DNA of 36,982 bases from JAAAOH01 sp041686235 (GTDB lineage: Bacteria; Spirochaetota; Spirochaetia; DSM-27196; PWMO01): assembly GCA_041686235.1 (NCBI GenBank), contig JAWLED010000021.1:1-36982 (forward strand), read 5' to 3'. Made by a program: the position numbers and the translations under genes. The first letter of the stretch is position 1. Every line of letters begins with the position of its first letter. The notes under the pieces are model-generated. The model made no database searches and was not told the DNA's origin. It saw nothing but the letters and a program-made list of their open reading frames with translations. Shown one piece after another: positions 17,928 through 25,429 of this stretch.

Positions 17928-18444
17928 GCCTGCAAGCTCGGTGGGGCGGGAAAAGCGCGGGGTTTCGCGGCACGGTACGCGACGACGACCTCGTGTTGTC
18001 GCCACCCTCGTGCTCGGGTATGTCGCTTTCGTGCTCGGCGCCTGCAGCGCCGACGCCTCGGAGCTTCCCACCGCGCAGATACGGCTCGGGGGCCACGATA
18101 TGACCGTCGAAGTTGCCGCCACCCCGGAGAGCCGGCGGGAGGGGCTGATGAACCGTGACAGCCTCGAAGAGGATCGAGGCATGCTCTTCGTCTTCGAAAA
18201 CGCCGACTATCGATCGTTTTGGATGAAAGATACCTCCATCCCGCTCTCCATTGCCTACGTGCGCGAGGACGGTACCATCATGGAAATCCACGACCTCGAG
18301 CCGTTTTCGCGCGAATCCGTGGAGTCGCGCTCCAAAGTGATGTACGCCCTCGAGGTAAATCGCGGAACGTTTTCCCGGCTCGGCGTCGAGGCCGGCGACC
18401 GAATACTTCTGCCGAGGTCTCTCCCGGAGCCCGCCGACGACTAG
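17914..18444 (+). CDS. DUF192 family lipoprotein
   Basis: A 176-residue protein whose last 120 residues are a DUF192 domain: RREGLMNRDSLEEDRGMLFVF, FWMKDTSIPLSIAYV and the late GDRILL are the family signatures. DUF192 proteins are small, compact and of unclear function. Upstream is a basic stretch, a hydrophobic segment (VVATLVLGYVAFVLGACS) and a lipobox with Cys near residue 43, so it should be a lipoprotein. I chose the TTG at 17914 because GGGAG lies eight bases upstream; a GTG at 17941 would shorten the long basic N-terminus by nine residues. It is the last gene of the six-gene run and is followed by a repeat-bearing convergent junction. Confidence 0.82.
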   Translation: MSNSRPASSVGREKRGVSRHGTRRRPRVVATLVLGYVAFVLGACSADASELPTAQIRLGGHDMTVEVAATPESRREGLMNRDSLEEDRGMLFVFENADYRSFWMKDTSIPLSIAYVREDGTIMEIHDLEPFSRESVESRSKVMYALEVNRGTFSRLGVEAGDRILLPRSLPEPADD

Positions 18445-18468
18445 CCGCACTCGCCGCGGCCGCCCGCG

Positions 18469-18528
18469 CGGGGGTGGCCCTGTCGGCGCGGGCGCGGGTG
18501 GTCCTGCCGGCGGGGGTGGCCCTGCCGG
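18469..18528. repeat. 18-base GC-rich direct repeats (three copies) at a convergent junction
   Basis: Three 18-base copies of a CGGGGGTGGCCCTGYCGG-type unit lie at 18469-18486, 18493-18510 and 18511-18528. The first and third differ at one base and the second at a few. The array fills most of the 90-base spacer between the DUF192 and xseB stop codons. There is no T-run that would make it a classical terminator. Confidence 0.8.
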
Positions 18529-18534
18529 CCGCGC

Positions 18535-18804
18535 CTACGTGTTTTCGGAGTCCGAGCGGTTCTTGCCGGTTAGCTCGTCGAGCTCGGGGAAGAGCTCGAG
18601 TACCGGCTCCTCGTCCGGAGTATCGGGCTCGTTTACGAGGATTTCTACCTTGCGCTCGACTTTTGACAGCTCCTTTTCGAGCTGCTTTGCCAGCTTCATG
18701 CCTTCCTCGAACGTAGACAGCGCTTCGTTCAGACCGAGATCACCCGTTCTGATCTTCTCCGAAAGGTTCTCGAGCCGTGCGAGTCGGTCCTCGAAAGTCT
18801 CCAT
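18535..18804 (-). CDS. xseB: Exodeoxyribonuclease VII small subunit
   Basis: An 89-residue protein whose first 60 residues match XseB: METFEDRLARLENLSEKI, then a segment like GDLGLNEALSTFEEGMKLAK and a second helix ending KVERKVEIL. Several small subunits bind one large subunit and regulate its single-strand exonuclease. The start at 18804 has GGGAG upstream, somewhat far at ten bases; reading from further upstream gives no family-like residues. The acidic C-terminal tail (about 62-89) is longer than needed for the core. The start lies inside the end of xseA in another frame, overlapping by 65 bases, which suggests coupled translation. Confidence 0.9.
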   Translation of the reverse strand: METFEDRLARLENLSEKIRTGDLGLNEALSTFEEGMKLAKQLEKELSKVERKVEILVNEPDTPDEEPVLELFPELDELTGKNRSDSENT

Positions 18805-20041
18805 AATCTTGCTGCTCCCGATAATCGTGTTGTTCCCGTACTTCGGTAGTAACTGCAGAGCGCGCAAAGCGAGTGAGCACGCGGTCTCCAACGGAGGTGT
18901 CCCCGGCATCGGTCACGAGAGACCCGTCGTCCTCTCGCGTTACGATAGCAAAGCCGCGTTCGAGCACTGCCTGGGGAGACAGCCCCTCGAGCTCCTTCGT
19001 TGCTACCGTGAGGCGGTGGCGGGCAGAGGTTATCCGTTCCTGCATATTTCGCTGTAGGCCCTCGCGCGCCTCGTCGAAGCGGAGATACAGCGGCTGTACG
19101 AGGCGGTCAAAGCTCTCGTGGAGGCGCTGTGAGCTGAACTGCTCGGTGGCAAAGCGCGCGCGATCCATCTTTTGCTTGAGTGCCTGTATGATCGTGTGTC
19201 CGAGATTGAGGACATGGCGTCGGTACTCCGCACGGTCGATCGAAACGATCTCGGCCGCCGCCGACGGTGTCGGTGCCCGCCTGTCGGCGGCAAGCTCGGC
19301 GAGCGAGAGGTCGATTTCGTGGCCGACTGCGGCAATCGTAGGTGTCTCGGCCTCGACGATTGCGCGCACCACGGCCTCATCGGAGAAGGGCAAGAGGTCC
19401 TCGAGCGAGCCGCCACCGCGCGTGACGATGATGACATCGCCGAGCTTGTGCCGGTCGACACGGCGAATCTGCGCGGCAATAGACTGTGGCGCCTCGTCGC
19501 CCTGTACGAGCGTGGGCGCGACGACGAGATTAACCCCGGAGTGCCGGCGGCCGAGCACTTGAAGGATGTCGCGGATCGCCGCCCCCGTGGGCGAGGTAAC
19601 CACCGCGACGCGCTCGGGAAAGGTAGGTACGGGCACCTTGCGCTCATCATCGAAGAGCCCTTCCTCGGCGAGGCGCTGCTTTCGCTCCTCTATCATGGCA
19701 AGAATGCTTCCAACGCCGGCCAAGCGCATGGATTCACAGATAATCTGATAGTTCCCGCGGCGTGCGTAGACCGATACATTTCCCGTCACGATCACCAGTT
19801 TCCCATCGGCGGGCTCGAAGGATAGGCGGTGCGTTCTGTTTCGAAACATCACCGCCTGTATGACCGCTTCCTGATCTTTCAACGTGAAGTAGTAATGACC
19901 GGCCGCCGACGATTTGAAGTTGGAGATCTCGCCCTCGAGGAGGATGTCGGGAAAGCGCTGCTCGAGGTTTGCCTTTATGTGCCGGGTAAGCTCCCCGACG
20001 CTGAGCGGTTTGCGCGTGGCGCCTCGTTCGGCCTCGTCCAT
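18740..20041 (-). CDS. xseA: Exodeoxyribonuclease VII large subunit
   Basis: A 433-residue large subunit of the nuclease that degrades single-stranded DNA to acid-soluble oligonucleotides. The OB-fold DNA-binding domain occupies about residues 10-110 (LLEGEISNFKSSAAGHYYFTLKD). The catalytic domain follows with VAVVTSPTGAAIRDIL, VIIVTRGGGSLEDLLPF and AVGHEIDLSLAELAADRRAPTP divided among conserved blocks, then a long coiled-coil region and the ERGFAIV segment. Length is normal for the family. The last 20 or so residues (from REQHDYREQQDY) look non-conserved and overlap xseB. No clear ribosome site precedes the ATG at 20041. It is divergent from the spiro-SPASM gene, only 40 bases away. Confidence 0.93.
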   Translation of the reverse strand: MDEAERGATRKPLSVGELTRHIKANLEQRFPDILLEGEISNFKSSAAGHYYFTLKDQEAVIQAVMFRNRTHRLSFEPADGKLVIVTGNVSVYARRGNYQIICESMRLAGVGSILAMIEERKQRLAEEGLFDDERKVPVPTFPERVAVVTSPTGAAIRDILQVLGRRHSGVNLVVAPTLVQGDEAPQSIAAQIRRVDRHKLGDVIIVTRGGGSLEDLLPFSDEAVVRAIVEAETPTIAAVGHEIDLSLAELAADRRAPTPSAAAEIVSIDRAEYRRHVLNLGHTIIQALKQKMDRARFATEQFSSQRLHESFDRLVQPLYLRFDEAREGLQRNMQERITSARHRLTVATKELEGLSPQAVLERGFAIVTREDDGSLVTDAGDTSVGDRVLTRFARSAVTTEVREQHDYREQQDYGDFRGPTRTAREPFGEDQNG

Positions 20042-20081
20042 GCTTTGAGCTTACATGTTCGCTATGATAAACTCAATCATC

Positions 20082-21749
20082 ATGAACCTACTTGTGTGTA
20101 TCGATGCCACTCGCCTCAGCCGGTATGCCCTCGAGCCGCTTGCCGGCGGGCCACGTGCTGTTGAGCGTGTACGCGCTTTCACCCGAGCTCTCCCCCGTGT
20201 GGTGAGCACCACTATACTGACCGACCCCGAGACTCCGCCGACGGCGGTTGCCGATGAGCACACGATCTATCGCAGCGAGTGGAACAGCGCCGAGTTGATT
20301 GCGGCACTCGAAGAGGCGGTCGGCGCGTCCGCTACCGGCGGGGAGGGCGGCGGCGACGTCGAGGCCGTGGTGTACTGTCGGGCCGACACGCCGTTTCTCG
20401 ACCGTGCTGTAGCCGGGCGGATGATCGACACTCACTATAGATATGTTTCCGAATATACCTTTGCCGACGGGTATCCGGTGGGGATGACGCCGGAAATCGT
20501 CGATCCCCGCATTCTGCGGCGTCTGCGCGCGCTCGCGGAAAAATCGCCACAGCCCCTGGTACGAGACGGCCTGTTCGACGTCATCCGGAAAGACATAAAC
20601 GCCTTTGATGTGGAGACGGAGCTCTCGCCGGTGGACTTGAGGATGTTGAGGGCAACGCTTGCCTGCGATACGCGGAGGAACCACCTGCTTTGTGAACGGG
20701 TGGCCTCATGGATCGACGGTGGAAGCGTAGACACCGTCGCCGCCGACGCCGACGCCGCCGCCGCCGCCGCGGACGCTGAGGCAACCGCCGACGCCGCCGG
20801 CGCGAGCGCGGGGGGTGCGGCCGACGCCGCCGACGCTAACGCCGCTGCCGCTGAGGCAAGCGCCGGGGAGCGGGTGTTTGCCGTCCTTCAGCGTCACCAA
20901 GAGGTTCTGCGTACCCTCCCTGCCTATACCTCCATCCAGGTCGTGGAAGGCGAGGTGCAGACGCCCATCCACAGCCCCTACACCCTCTTTCGCCCGAACG
21001 CTCTCGAGGTCCGCGACGAAATGCCGGTGGAACGCTTTGCCGGGCTGATTTCGCAGCTATCGAGCTTTGCTCCCGACGGTATGGTGCATATCTCACTGTG
21101 GGGCGAGGTCGGCCTCCACAGCTCGCTCCCGCAACTGATTCGTACCGTGGAGGAGACCGGCGTACTCGAGCTCCTCGTGGAGACCTCGGGAGTGGGGTGG
21201 AGTGAGGAGGCGCTTCGCGAAGTGGCGAACATGCAGCTGCGCTCGACGCGGTTCATTCTCGACCTCGACACCGATGACGAACAAGCATACCGGACTGTGA
21301 GAGGAGATGGGTTTCAGGAGGCCCGGCGAACGGCCGATACACTACTAGAGGCGCACGGAGATCGCGTCTACGTGCAAGCGATACGCATGCAGGAAACCGA
21401 ACAGCAGGTTGAGGCGTTCTATCGCGCGTGGAAAGACCGCGGCGTTTCGGTGATCGTGCAGAAGTACGATCACTACTGTGGGCGCCTGGCGGACCGCCGG
21501 GTCTCGGATATATCGCCGGTGACTCGGTTTCCCTGCCGCCACACACAACGCGATTTGAATATCTTCCTCGACGGCACGGTCCCGATGTGCCGCGAGGATA
21601 TCGACGTGCAACACTCGTTGGGGAACGTGTTTGAAGACGGCATCGAGGCAGTTTGGGACAACGGCAGAGCAACACATCTCCGTCAGGTACGCGAGGAGTA
21701 TCCGGAGCTCTGCCGGCATTGTGATGAATACTACACATTCAACTACTGA
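20082..21749 (+). CDS. Spiro-SPASM-like protein: nucleotidyltransferase-like N-terminus, radical-SAM-like barrel without CxxxCxxC, SPASM tail
   Basis: A 555-residue protein. The N-terminal half resembles a sugar nucleotidyltransferase fold (MNLLVCIDATRLSRYAL; CRADTPFLD; YTFADGYPVG). Residues about 218-263 are an Ala/Asp low-complexity insert. The C-terminal half resembles a radical SAM barrel (VHISLWGEVGLHSSLPQLI; VLELLVETSGVGWSEEAL), ending in a SPASM-like Cys-rich domain: FPCRHTQRDLNIFLDGTVPM with the following Cys, then LCRHCDEYYTFNY. The usual CxxxCxxC that holds the S-adenosylmethionine cluster is absent; the stretch where it is expected has no Cys. I believe this is the spirochaete-restricted spiro-SPASM family. 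I chose ATG 20082 (two earlier in-frame ATGs add nine or six residues). It overlaps the next gene by 26 bases. Confidence 0.75.
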   Translation: MNLLVCIDATRLSRYALEPLAGGPRAVERVRAFTRALPRVVSTTILTDPETPPTAVADEHTIYRSEWNSAELIAALEEAVGASATGGEGGGDVEAVVYCRADTPFLDRAVAGRMIDTHYRYVSEYTFADGYPVGMTPEIVDPRILRRLRALAEKSPQPLVRDGLFDVIRKDINAFDVETELSPVDLRMLRATLACDTRRNHLLCERVASWIDGGSVDTVAADADAAAAAADAEATADAAGASAGGAADAADANAAAAEASAGERVFAVLQRHQEVLRTLPAYTSIQVVEGEVQTPIHSPYTLFRPNALEVRDEMPVERFAGLISQLSSFAPDGMVHISLWGEVGLHSSLPQLIRTVEETGVLELLVETSGVGWSEEALREVANMQLRSTRFILDLDTDDEQAYRTVRGDGFQEARRTADTLLEAHGDRVYVQAIRMQETEQQVEAFYRAWKDRGVSVIVQKYDHYCGRLADRRVSDISPVTRFPCRHTQRDLNIFLDGTVPMCREDIDVQHSLGNVFEDGIEAVWDNGRATHLRQVREEYPELCRHCDEYYTFNY

Positions 21750-22677
21750 CGAAACGCTTCCATACACGGTAGTCGGCGGCCGGCACGTCGATCGGGCGAG
21801 CAACCCTACCGACCTCATAACGCTCGTTGTGTTGAATAGGGGACGAAGCGCCAACCGAAGCGGTTTCTTCGGACGCCTTCTCGACCTCGGCTTTACCGAT
21901 ATTCTTTCGGTGGAAAACAGCGGGGCGCATTATGACGTGGAGGGGCTCTCCCGGGCTCATCGGGACGTACGGTTTTTGCTTTTGCGGCGAAAGACGAGCG
22001 TCGGCGAGCAAGTAAACGTCTCCATGCAGGAAGCCCGCGGTCTGTTCGTGTATGTGGTATGGAATGACATGCGCGTTTCCCCGGTTACCGACGGAATGCG
22101 CGAGGCGCTTCGCGCGCGAAACTTCCTGTGCACCGCACCGTTTCTGCGCAACCAGAAATCCGAAGTGCTTCCCACCGCGATGACCCCCGCCTTTCACCGG
22201 TCGCGGCTGAAAGTGCTTGCACTGCAGCCGGCCTACACCGGTACGCCGACCGTGTATCCCTACGACTATGTGGGTGTGTATAACCGCGAGCAGTTCGTGT
22301 TTTCGGGCGGCTACGACCACCGCATTTCGTCTCCGTATTGGCAGAAACTCGACTTTGGTTTTCGGGCCCACATGTGGGGCTATACGATTCAGGTCGACCC
22401 GCAATTCACCGCCACGAGCACCCAGGTCCCGGCGGAAGACGCCACGCCGGACGAGAGTTACAAACGCTTTTTTCTCAAGAATCTCTCGGTTCGCTTCAGC
22501 GCCGACCAGGCGACCCTGCCGCTCTCGCGGTTTCCCGGATTCGCCGTGCGTACCGGAGGGGGACTGTATCGCAACTGGCGGCTTTTTCGTGAAATCCAGG
22601 ATTGGGTGCGAGAGAACCGATACCGGTTCAAGCAGGACTCACGACGGGTAACCGAGTTATGGGAGCCGGAAAAATGA
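21724..22677 (+). CDS. Glycosyltransferase-like protein (GT-A fold)
   Basis: A 317-residue cytoplasmic protein that looks like a family-2 type glycosyltransferase. The N-terminal part (LITLVVLNRGRSANRSGFF; GFTDILSVENS; VRFLLLRRKTSVGEQVNV) follows the GT-A strand and helix order, VVWNDMRVSP occupies the place of the DxD motif, and FSGGYDHRISSPYWQKLDFG resembles the conserved GG(F/Y)D...D segment after the acceptor site. Donor and acceptor are unknown. The start (ATG 21724) lies inside the end of the spiro-SPASM gene; its ribosome site is poorly placed. It ends with an ATGA overlap into the SpsF-like gene. Context points to transfer of the sugar made by the following genes. Confidence 0.72.
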   Translation: MNTTHSTTDETLPYTVVGGRHVDRASNPTDLITLVVLNRGRSANRSGFFGRLLDLGFTDILSVENSGAHYDVEGLSRAHRDVRFLLLRRKTSVGEQVNVSMQEARGLFVYVVWNDMRVSPVTDGMREALRARNFLCTAPFLRNQKSEVLPTAMTPAFHRSRLKVLALQPAYTGTPTVYPYDYVGVYNREQFVFSGGYDHRISSPYWQKLDFGFRAHMWGYTIQVDPQFTATSTQVPAEDATPDESYKRFFLKNLSVRFSADQATLPLSRFPGFAVRTGGGLYRNWRLFREIQDWVRENRYRFKQDSRRVTELWEPEK

Positions 22678-23375
22678 CGGCGGTGTTTCTCCAAGTACGC
22701 CTCGACTCTCAACGATTTCCTCAAAAGGCTCTTGCGGAGCTCGCCGGTCGTACCGTCATCGAGCACGCCATGGCCGCCTTGAACGACGTGTCGACCGACC
22801 GCCACGTCGTGTTGACCGACGAGGCCAGTGCCTCCCGGCTCTCTCCCTATGCAAAGCGTGGGGGTTTCGAGCTCTACGCGGGTGACCCCGATGACGTGCT
22901 CGCCCGCTTTGCCGCCGCGGCGAAGCGTTACGGCCCGAAAACAATTGTGCGTGCCACCGGCGATAACCCTCTCGTGTCCTCGAAGGTGGCAGCGGCAAAC
23001 CTCGAAACGCACTTCGAGTCGCAAAGCGACTTTACCGCTCTCACCGATTCCCCGTTGGGAACCGGGGTAGAGGTCGTAGAGGTGCCTGCACTGTTGCAAG
23101 CAGCCGAGGAGGCAGAAGACCCGTATGAGCGAGAGCACGTCTCCCCGTTCATATACCGGCGTCGAGAGCGCTTTCGCGTGCACGTGCAATCAGTGCCGGC
23201 CGCGTGGAGATACCCCCAGGCGCGGGTCACACTCGACACCAAAGACGATTACGAGTATTTAAAAGAGATCTTCAAAACGCTCTATAGCGGTTCTCCGATC
23301 GGTATCGAGTCCCTCGTGGCGCACCTCGCCCGTGCGGAGCACCGGCCGGGGGTATCCCGCAGACATTCTGCATGA
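22674..23375 (+). CDS. SpsF/NeuA-type cytidylyltransferase
   Basis: A 233-residue sugar-activating enzyme of the CTP_transf_3 family (SpsF, NeuA, PseF, KdsB relatives), which joins a sugar acid or similar sugar to CMP. Diagnostic segments are VRLDSQRFPQKALAELAG near residue 8 (the nucleotide-binding loop), YAGDPDDVLARF and VRATGDNPLVS. GGGAG lies about eight bases before ATG 22674; an earlier in-frame ATG at 22659 overlaps that site and is less likely. The start overlaps the glycosyltransferase stop (ATGA) and its own stop overlaps the PseG-like gene in the same way. With its neighbour it makes the SpsF/SpsG pair seen in nonulosonic-acid-like pathways, although the other pathway enzymes are not in this window. 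Confidence 0.85.
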   Translation: MTAVFLQVRLDSQRFPQKALAELAGRTVIEHAMAALNDVSTDRHVVLTDEASASRLSPYAKRGGFELYAGDPDDVLARFAAAAKRYGPKTIVRATGDNPLVSSKVAAANLETHFESQSDFTALTDSPLGTGVEVVEVPALLQAAEEAEDPYEREHVSPFIYRRRERFRVHVQSVPAAWRYPQARVTLDTKDDYEYLKEIFKTLYSGSPIGIESLVAHLARAEHRPGVSRRHSA

Positions 23376-25429
23376 GTCCGTTTGTCGTCATCATTCCCGA
23401 ATACCAACAGGGTCACGGTCTCGGCCACATGTCGCGAGCGCTTCGCCTCGCCTCGGCGCTACAGCCGCGTGCCTCCGTGTATATCTCCTCCCACGCGCCG
23501 GCCGCACGTCGAAAAGCGCTGTGTGACCTTGCCGCCTCGCGCGGGGCGAGTGAGCTCGTAACGAGCGAGCTGCCGCAACGCGAAGAGCCGGTGCTGTTCG
23601 TGCTCGACCGGCGCCGTCTCGATAGAGCGGACGTTGCGGATCTCGCAGGTATCGGATCCGTCATAGCGATTGACGCGGGTGGCCCCGGGCGCCGGCTGTG
23701 CGACTATCTCATAGATATACTTCCGCGAGTGGACGGAGAGGCGGCGAACATGCGAGATCTTCGCTTGCTCGAGCTTCCCCGGCCCTCTAAACCCGACGGA
23801 GGCCGAGCAAGCGCGCCCGCGGCACCGACGCCCGGGGCACCGAGGCCCGCGGCACGCGCGTCGGCACCCGGGGCGCCGGGGTCGCCCGCGGCGGCCGGCG
23901 CACCCAGCGCGGCCCAAACAGCGCGCAAGGCCCTCGTCACCTTCGGCGGCGACGATCCCGCCGGTATGACCGAGCGCACCGTTCGAGGTCTTCTTCGCAC
24001 CGGCGAGTTCTTCCCGCAGCACATCGACGTTCTTACGATGCCCCGGAGCCCCTCCGACGGGGAGGCCGCCGAGGACCCGCTCGCCGCGGAAGTGAACGTC
24101 ATACGTGGCCCCGTCGATCTTGCGGCAAATCTTCCCACCTACACCCATGTGTTCACGTCCTTCGGCCTCACCGCGTTCGAAGCGGCCGCGGTGGGGGCTG
24201 AGGTAATTCTGGTAAACGCAAGCCGCTATCATGAGCGGCTTGCCCGCCGGGTCGGGTTCCGGGGTGCCGGCGTTCGTACGGTGAGCGCACGCCGAATTCA
24301 AAAGCGGCTGAAGACCGGAGGCGGAAGCGACGCGGTGCGGCTGTTGCTTCGCGGAAGCGACACGGTTTCTCTCTCTCGGACGATCTCCGAGCTCGCGGTG
24401 CCGCCGGTAAAGCGTTGTCCCGCCTGCGGGGAAGACACCGCCGTGGTGGTCGGGAGATTCCCGTTACGAACCTATATGCGCTGTGCAGTCTGCGGTATGG
24501 TGTACTTGAAAGCGTTCGAGCCGCAGCGCTCCTATCGGGAGGACTACTTCTTCGAAGAGTATCGTGCCCAGTATGGGCGAACCTATCTCGAGGACGCCGA
24601 GCATATCAAAGCCATGGGGCACCGCCGGTTGAACGAGATCGGGGCCGCCGCCTCGACACCTCCACCGCGCTCTCCCTCGTCGGCCTCTTCGCGCCCCGCG
24701 TCATCGGCGCCTTTCGCCCCGGCGGCCTTCGCGCCCGCCGCAAAGCTTCTCGATATCGGCTGCGCCTACGGCCCGTTTTTGAGCGCTGCCGCCGAGCGGG
24801 GCTACGAGGTCGCGGGTATCGACCCGAGCGCGGCGGCGGTTTCGTATGTAACGGACCAGCTCGGAATTCCCGCCTACCGCGCGAGCGTGGACGAGCTCGC
24901 CGATGCGGGGAGCCGTCCCGAGTCGTTGGCCGAGGGTGGCTTCGACGTGGTAACGATGTGGTACGTGATCGAGCACCTAACCGACGTTTCCGCAGCGCTG
25001 CGCATCGTCGCCGGCCTTCTCAAAAGTGGAGGGGTCTTTGCATTCTCGACTCCCAACCTCAGAGGTGTTTCAGGGCGCACACGCTTTCGGGAGTTTCTCG
25101 CGCACAGTCCGTCGGACCACTTTACCATTTGGTCTCCGCGCACCGCGCGGGGGGTGCTCGCGCGCCACGGGTTCGCCGTTCGCAGTGTTCGCGTGACCGG
25201 GCACCATCCCGAGCGATTCCCGGTGGTCGGGGCCCGTGTCGGGACTCGAAACGGGGACGGGAGCGGTTGGTGGCGTCGCGTGCTGTTGTGGGTGAGTCGA
25301 GTTCTGCGCCTGGGTGACACGTTCGAAGTCTATGCGGTAAAAACGAGGCAACCGCACAAAGGCGCAAGCCATGCACGGCCCTCTTCGAGGCCTTGGCGCT
25401 CCAAACGTGCGAGGGGGCAACATGAGTAA
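23372..25429 (+). CDS. Fusion: PseG/SpsG-like nucleotide-sugar hydrolase + zinc-ribbon SAM methyltransferase
   Basis: A 685-residue bifunctional protein. Residues 1-345 match PseG/SpsG, a GT-B-fold hydrolase that removes UDP from an amino sugar: YQQGHGLGHMSRALRLASAL, VTFGGDDPAGMTER and FTSFGLTAFEAAAVGAEVIL. A Pro/Ala-rich insert (about 136-186) interrupts the two halves of this domain. Residues about 349-375 carry a small zinc ribbon (CPACGED, RCAVCGMVYLK) of the kind preceding type-11/12 methyltransferases. After a second Pro/Ala/Ser linker (about 424-456) comes a class I methyltransferase: LLDIGCAYGPFL, VAGIDPS, FDVVTMWYVIEHL and LLKSGGVFAFSTPN. The start is coupled by ATGA to SpsF and the end overlaps the ATP-grasp gene by eight bases. 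Hydrolysis plus methylation of one sugar intermediate is the obvious inference. Confidence 0.85.
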   Translation: MSPFVVIIPEYQQGHGLGHMSRALRLASALQPRASVYISSHAPAARRKALCDLAASRGASELVTSELPQREEPVLFVLDRRRLDRADVADLAGIGSVIAIDAGGPGRRLCDYLIDILPRVDGEAANMRDLRLLELPRPSKPDGGRASAPAAPTPGAPRPAARASAPGAPGSPAAAGAPSAAQTARKALVTFGGDDPAGMTERTVRGLLRTGEFFPQHIDVLTMPRSPSDGEAAEDPLAAEVNVIRGPVDLAANLPTYTHVFTSFGLTAFEAAAVGAEVILVNASRYHERLARRVGFRGAGVRTVSARRIQKRLKTGGGSDAVRLLLRGSDTVSLSRTISELAVPPVKRCPACGEDTAVVVGRFPLRTYMRCAVCGMVYLKAFEPQRSYREDYFFEEYRAQYGRTYLEDAEHIKAMGHRRLNEIGAAASTPPPRSPSSASSRPASSAPFAPAAFAPAAKLLDIGCAYGPFLSAAAERGYEVAGIDPSAAAVSYVTDQLGIPAYRASVDELADAGSRPESLAEGGFDVVTMWYVIEHLTDVSAALRIVAGLLKSGGVFAFSTPNLRGVSGRTRFREFLAHSPSDHFTIWSPRTARGVLARHGFAVRSVRVTGHHPERFPVVGARVGTRNGDGSGWWRRVLLWVSRVLRLGDTFEVYAVKTRQPHKGASHARPSSRPWRSKRARGQHE

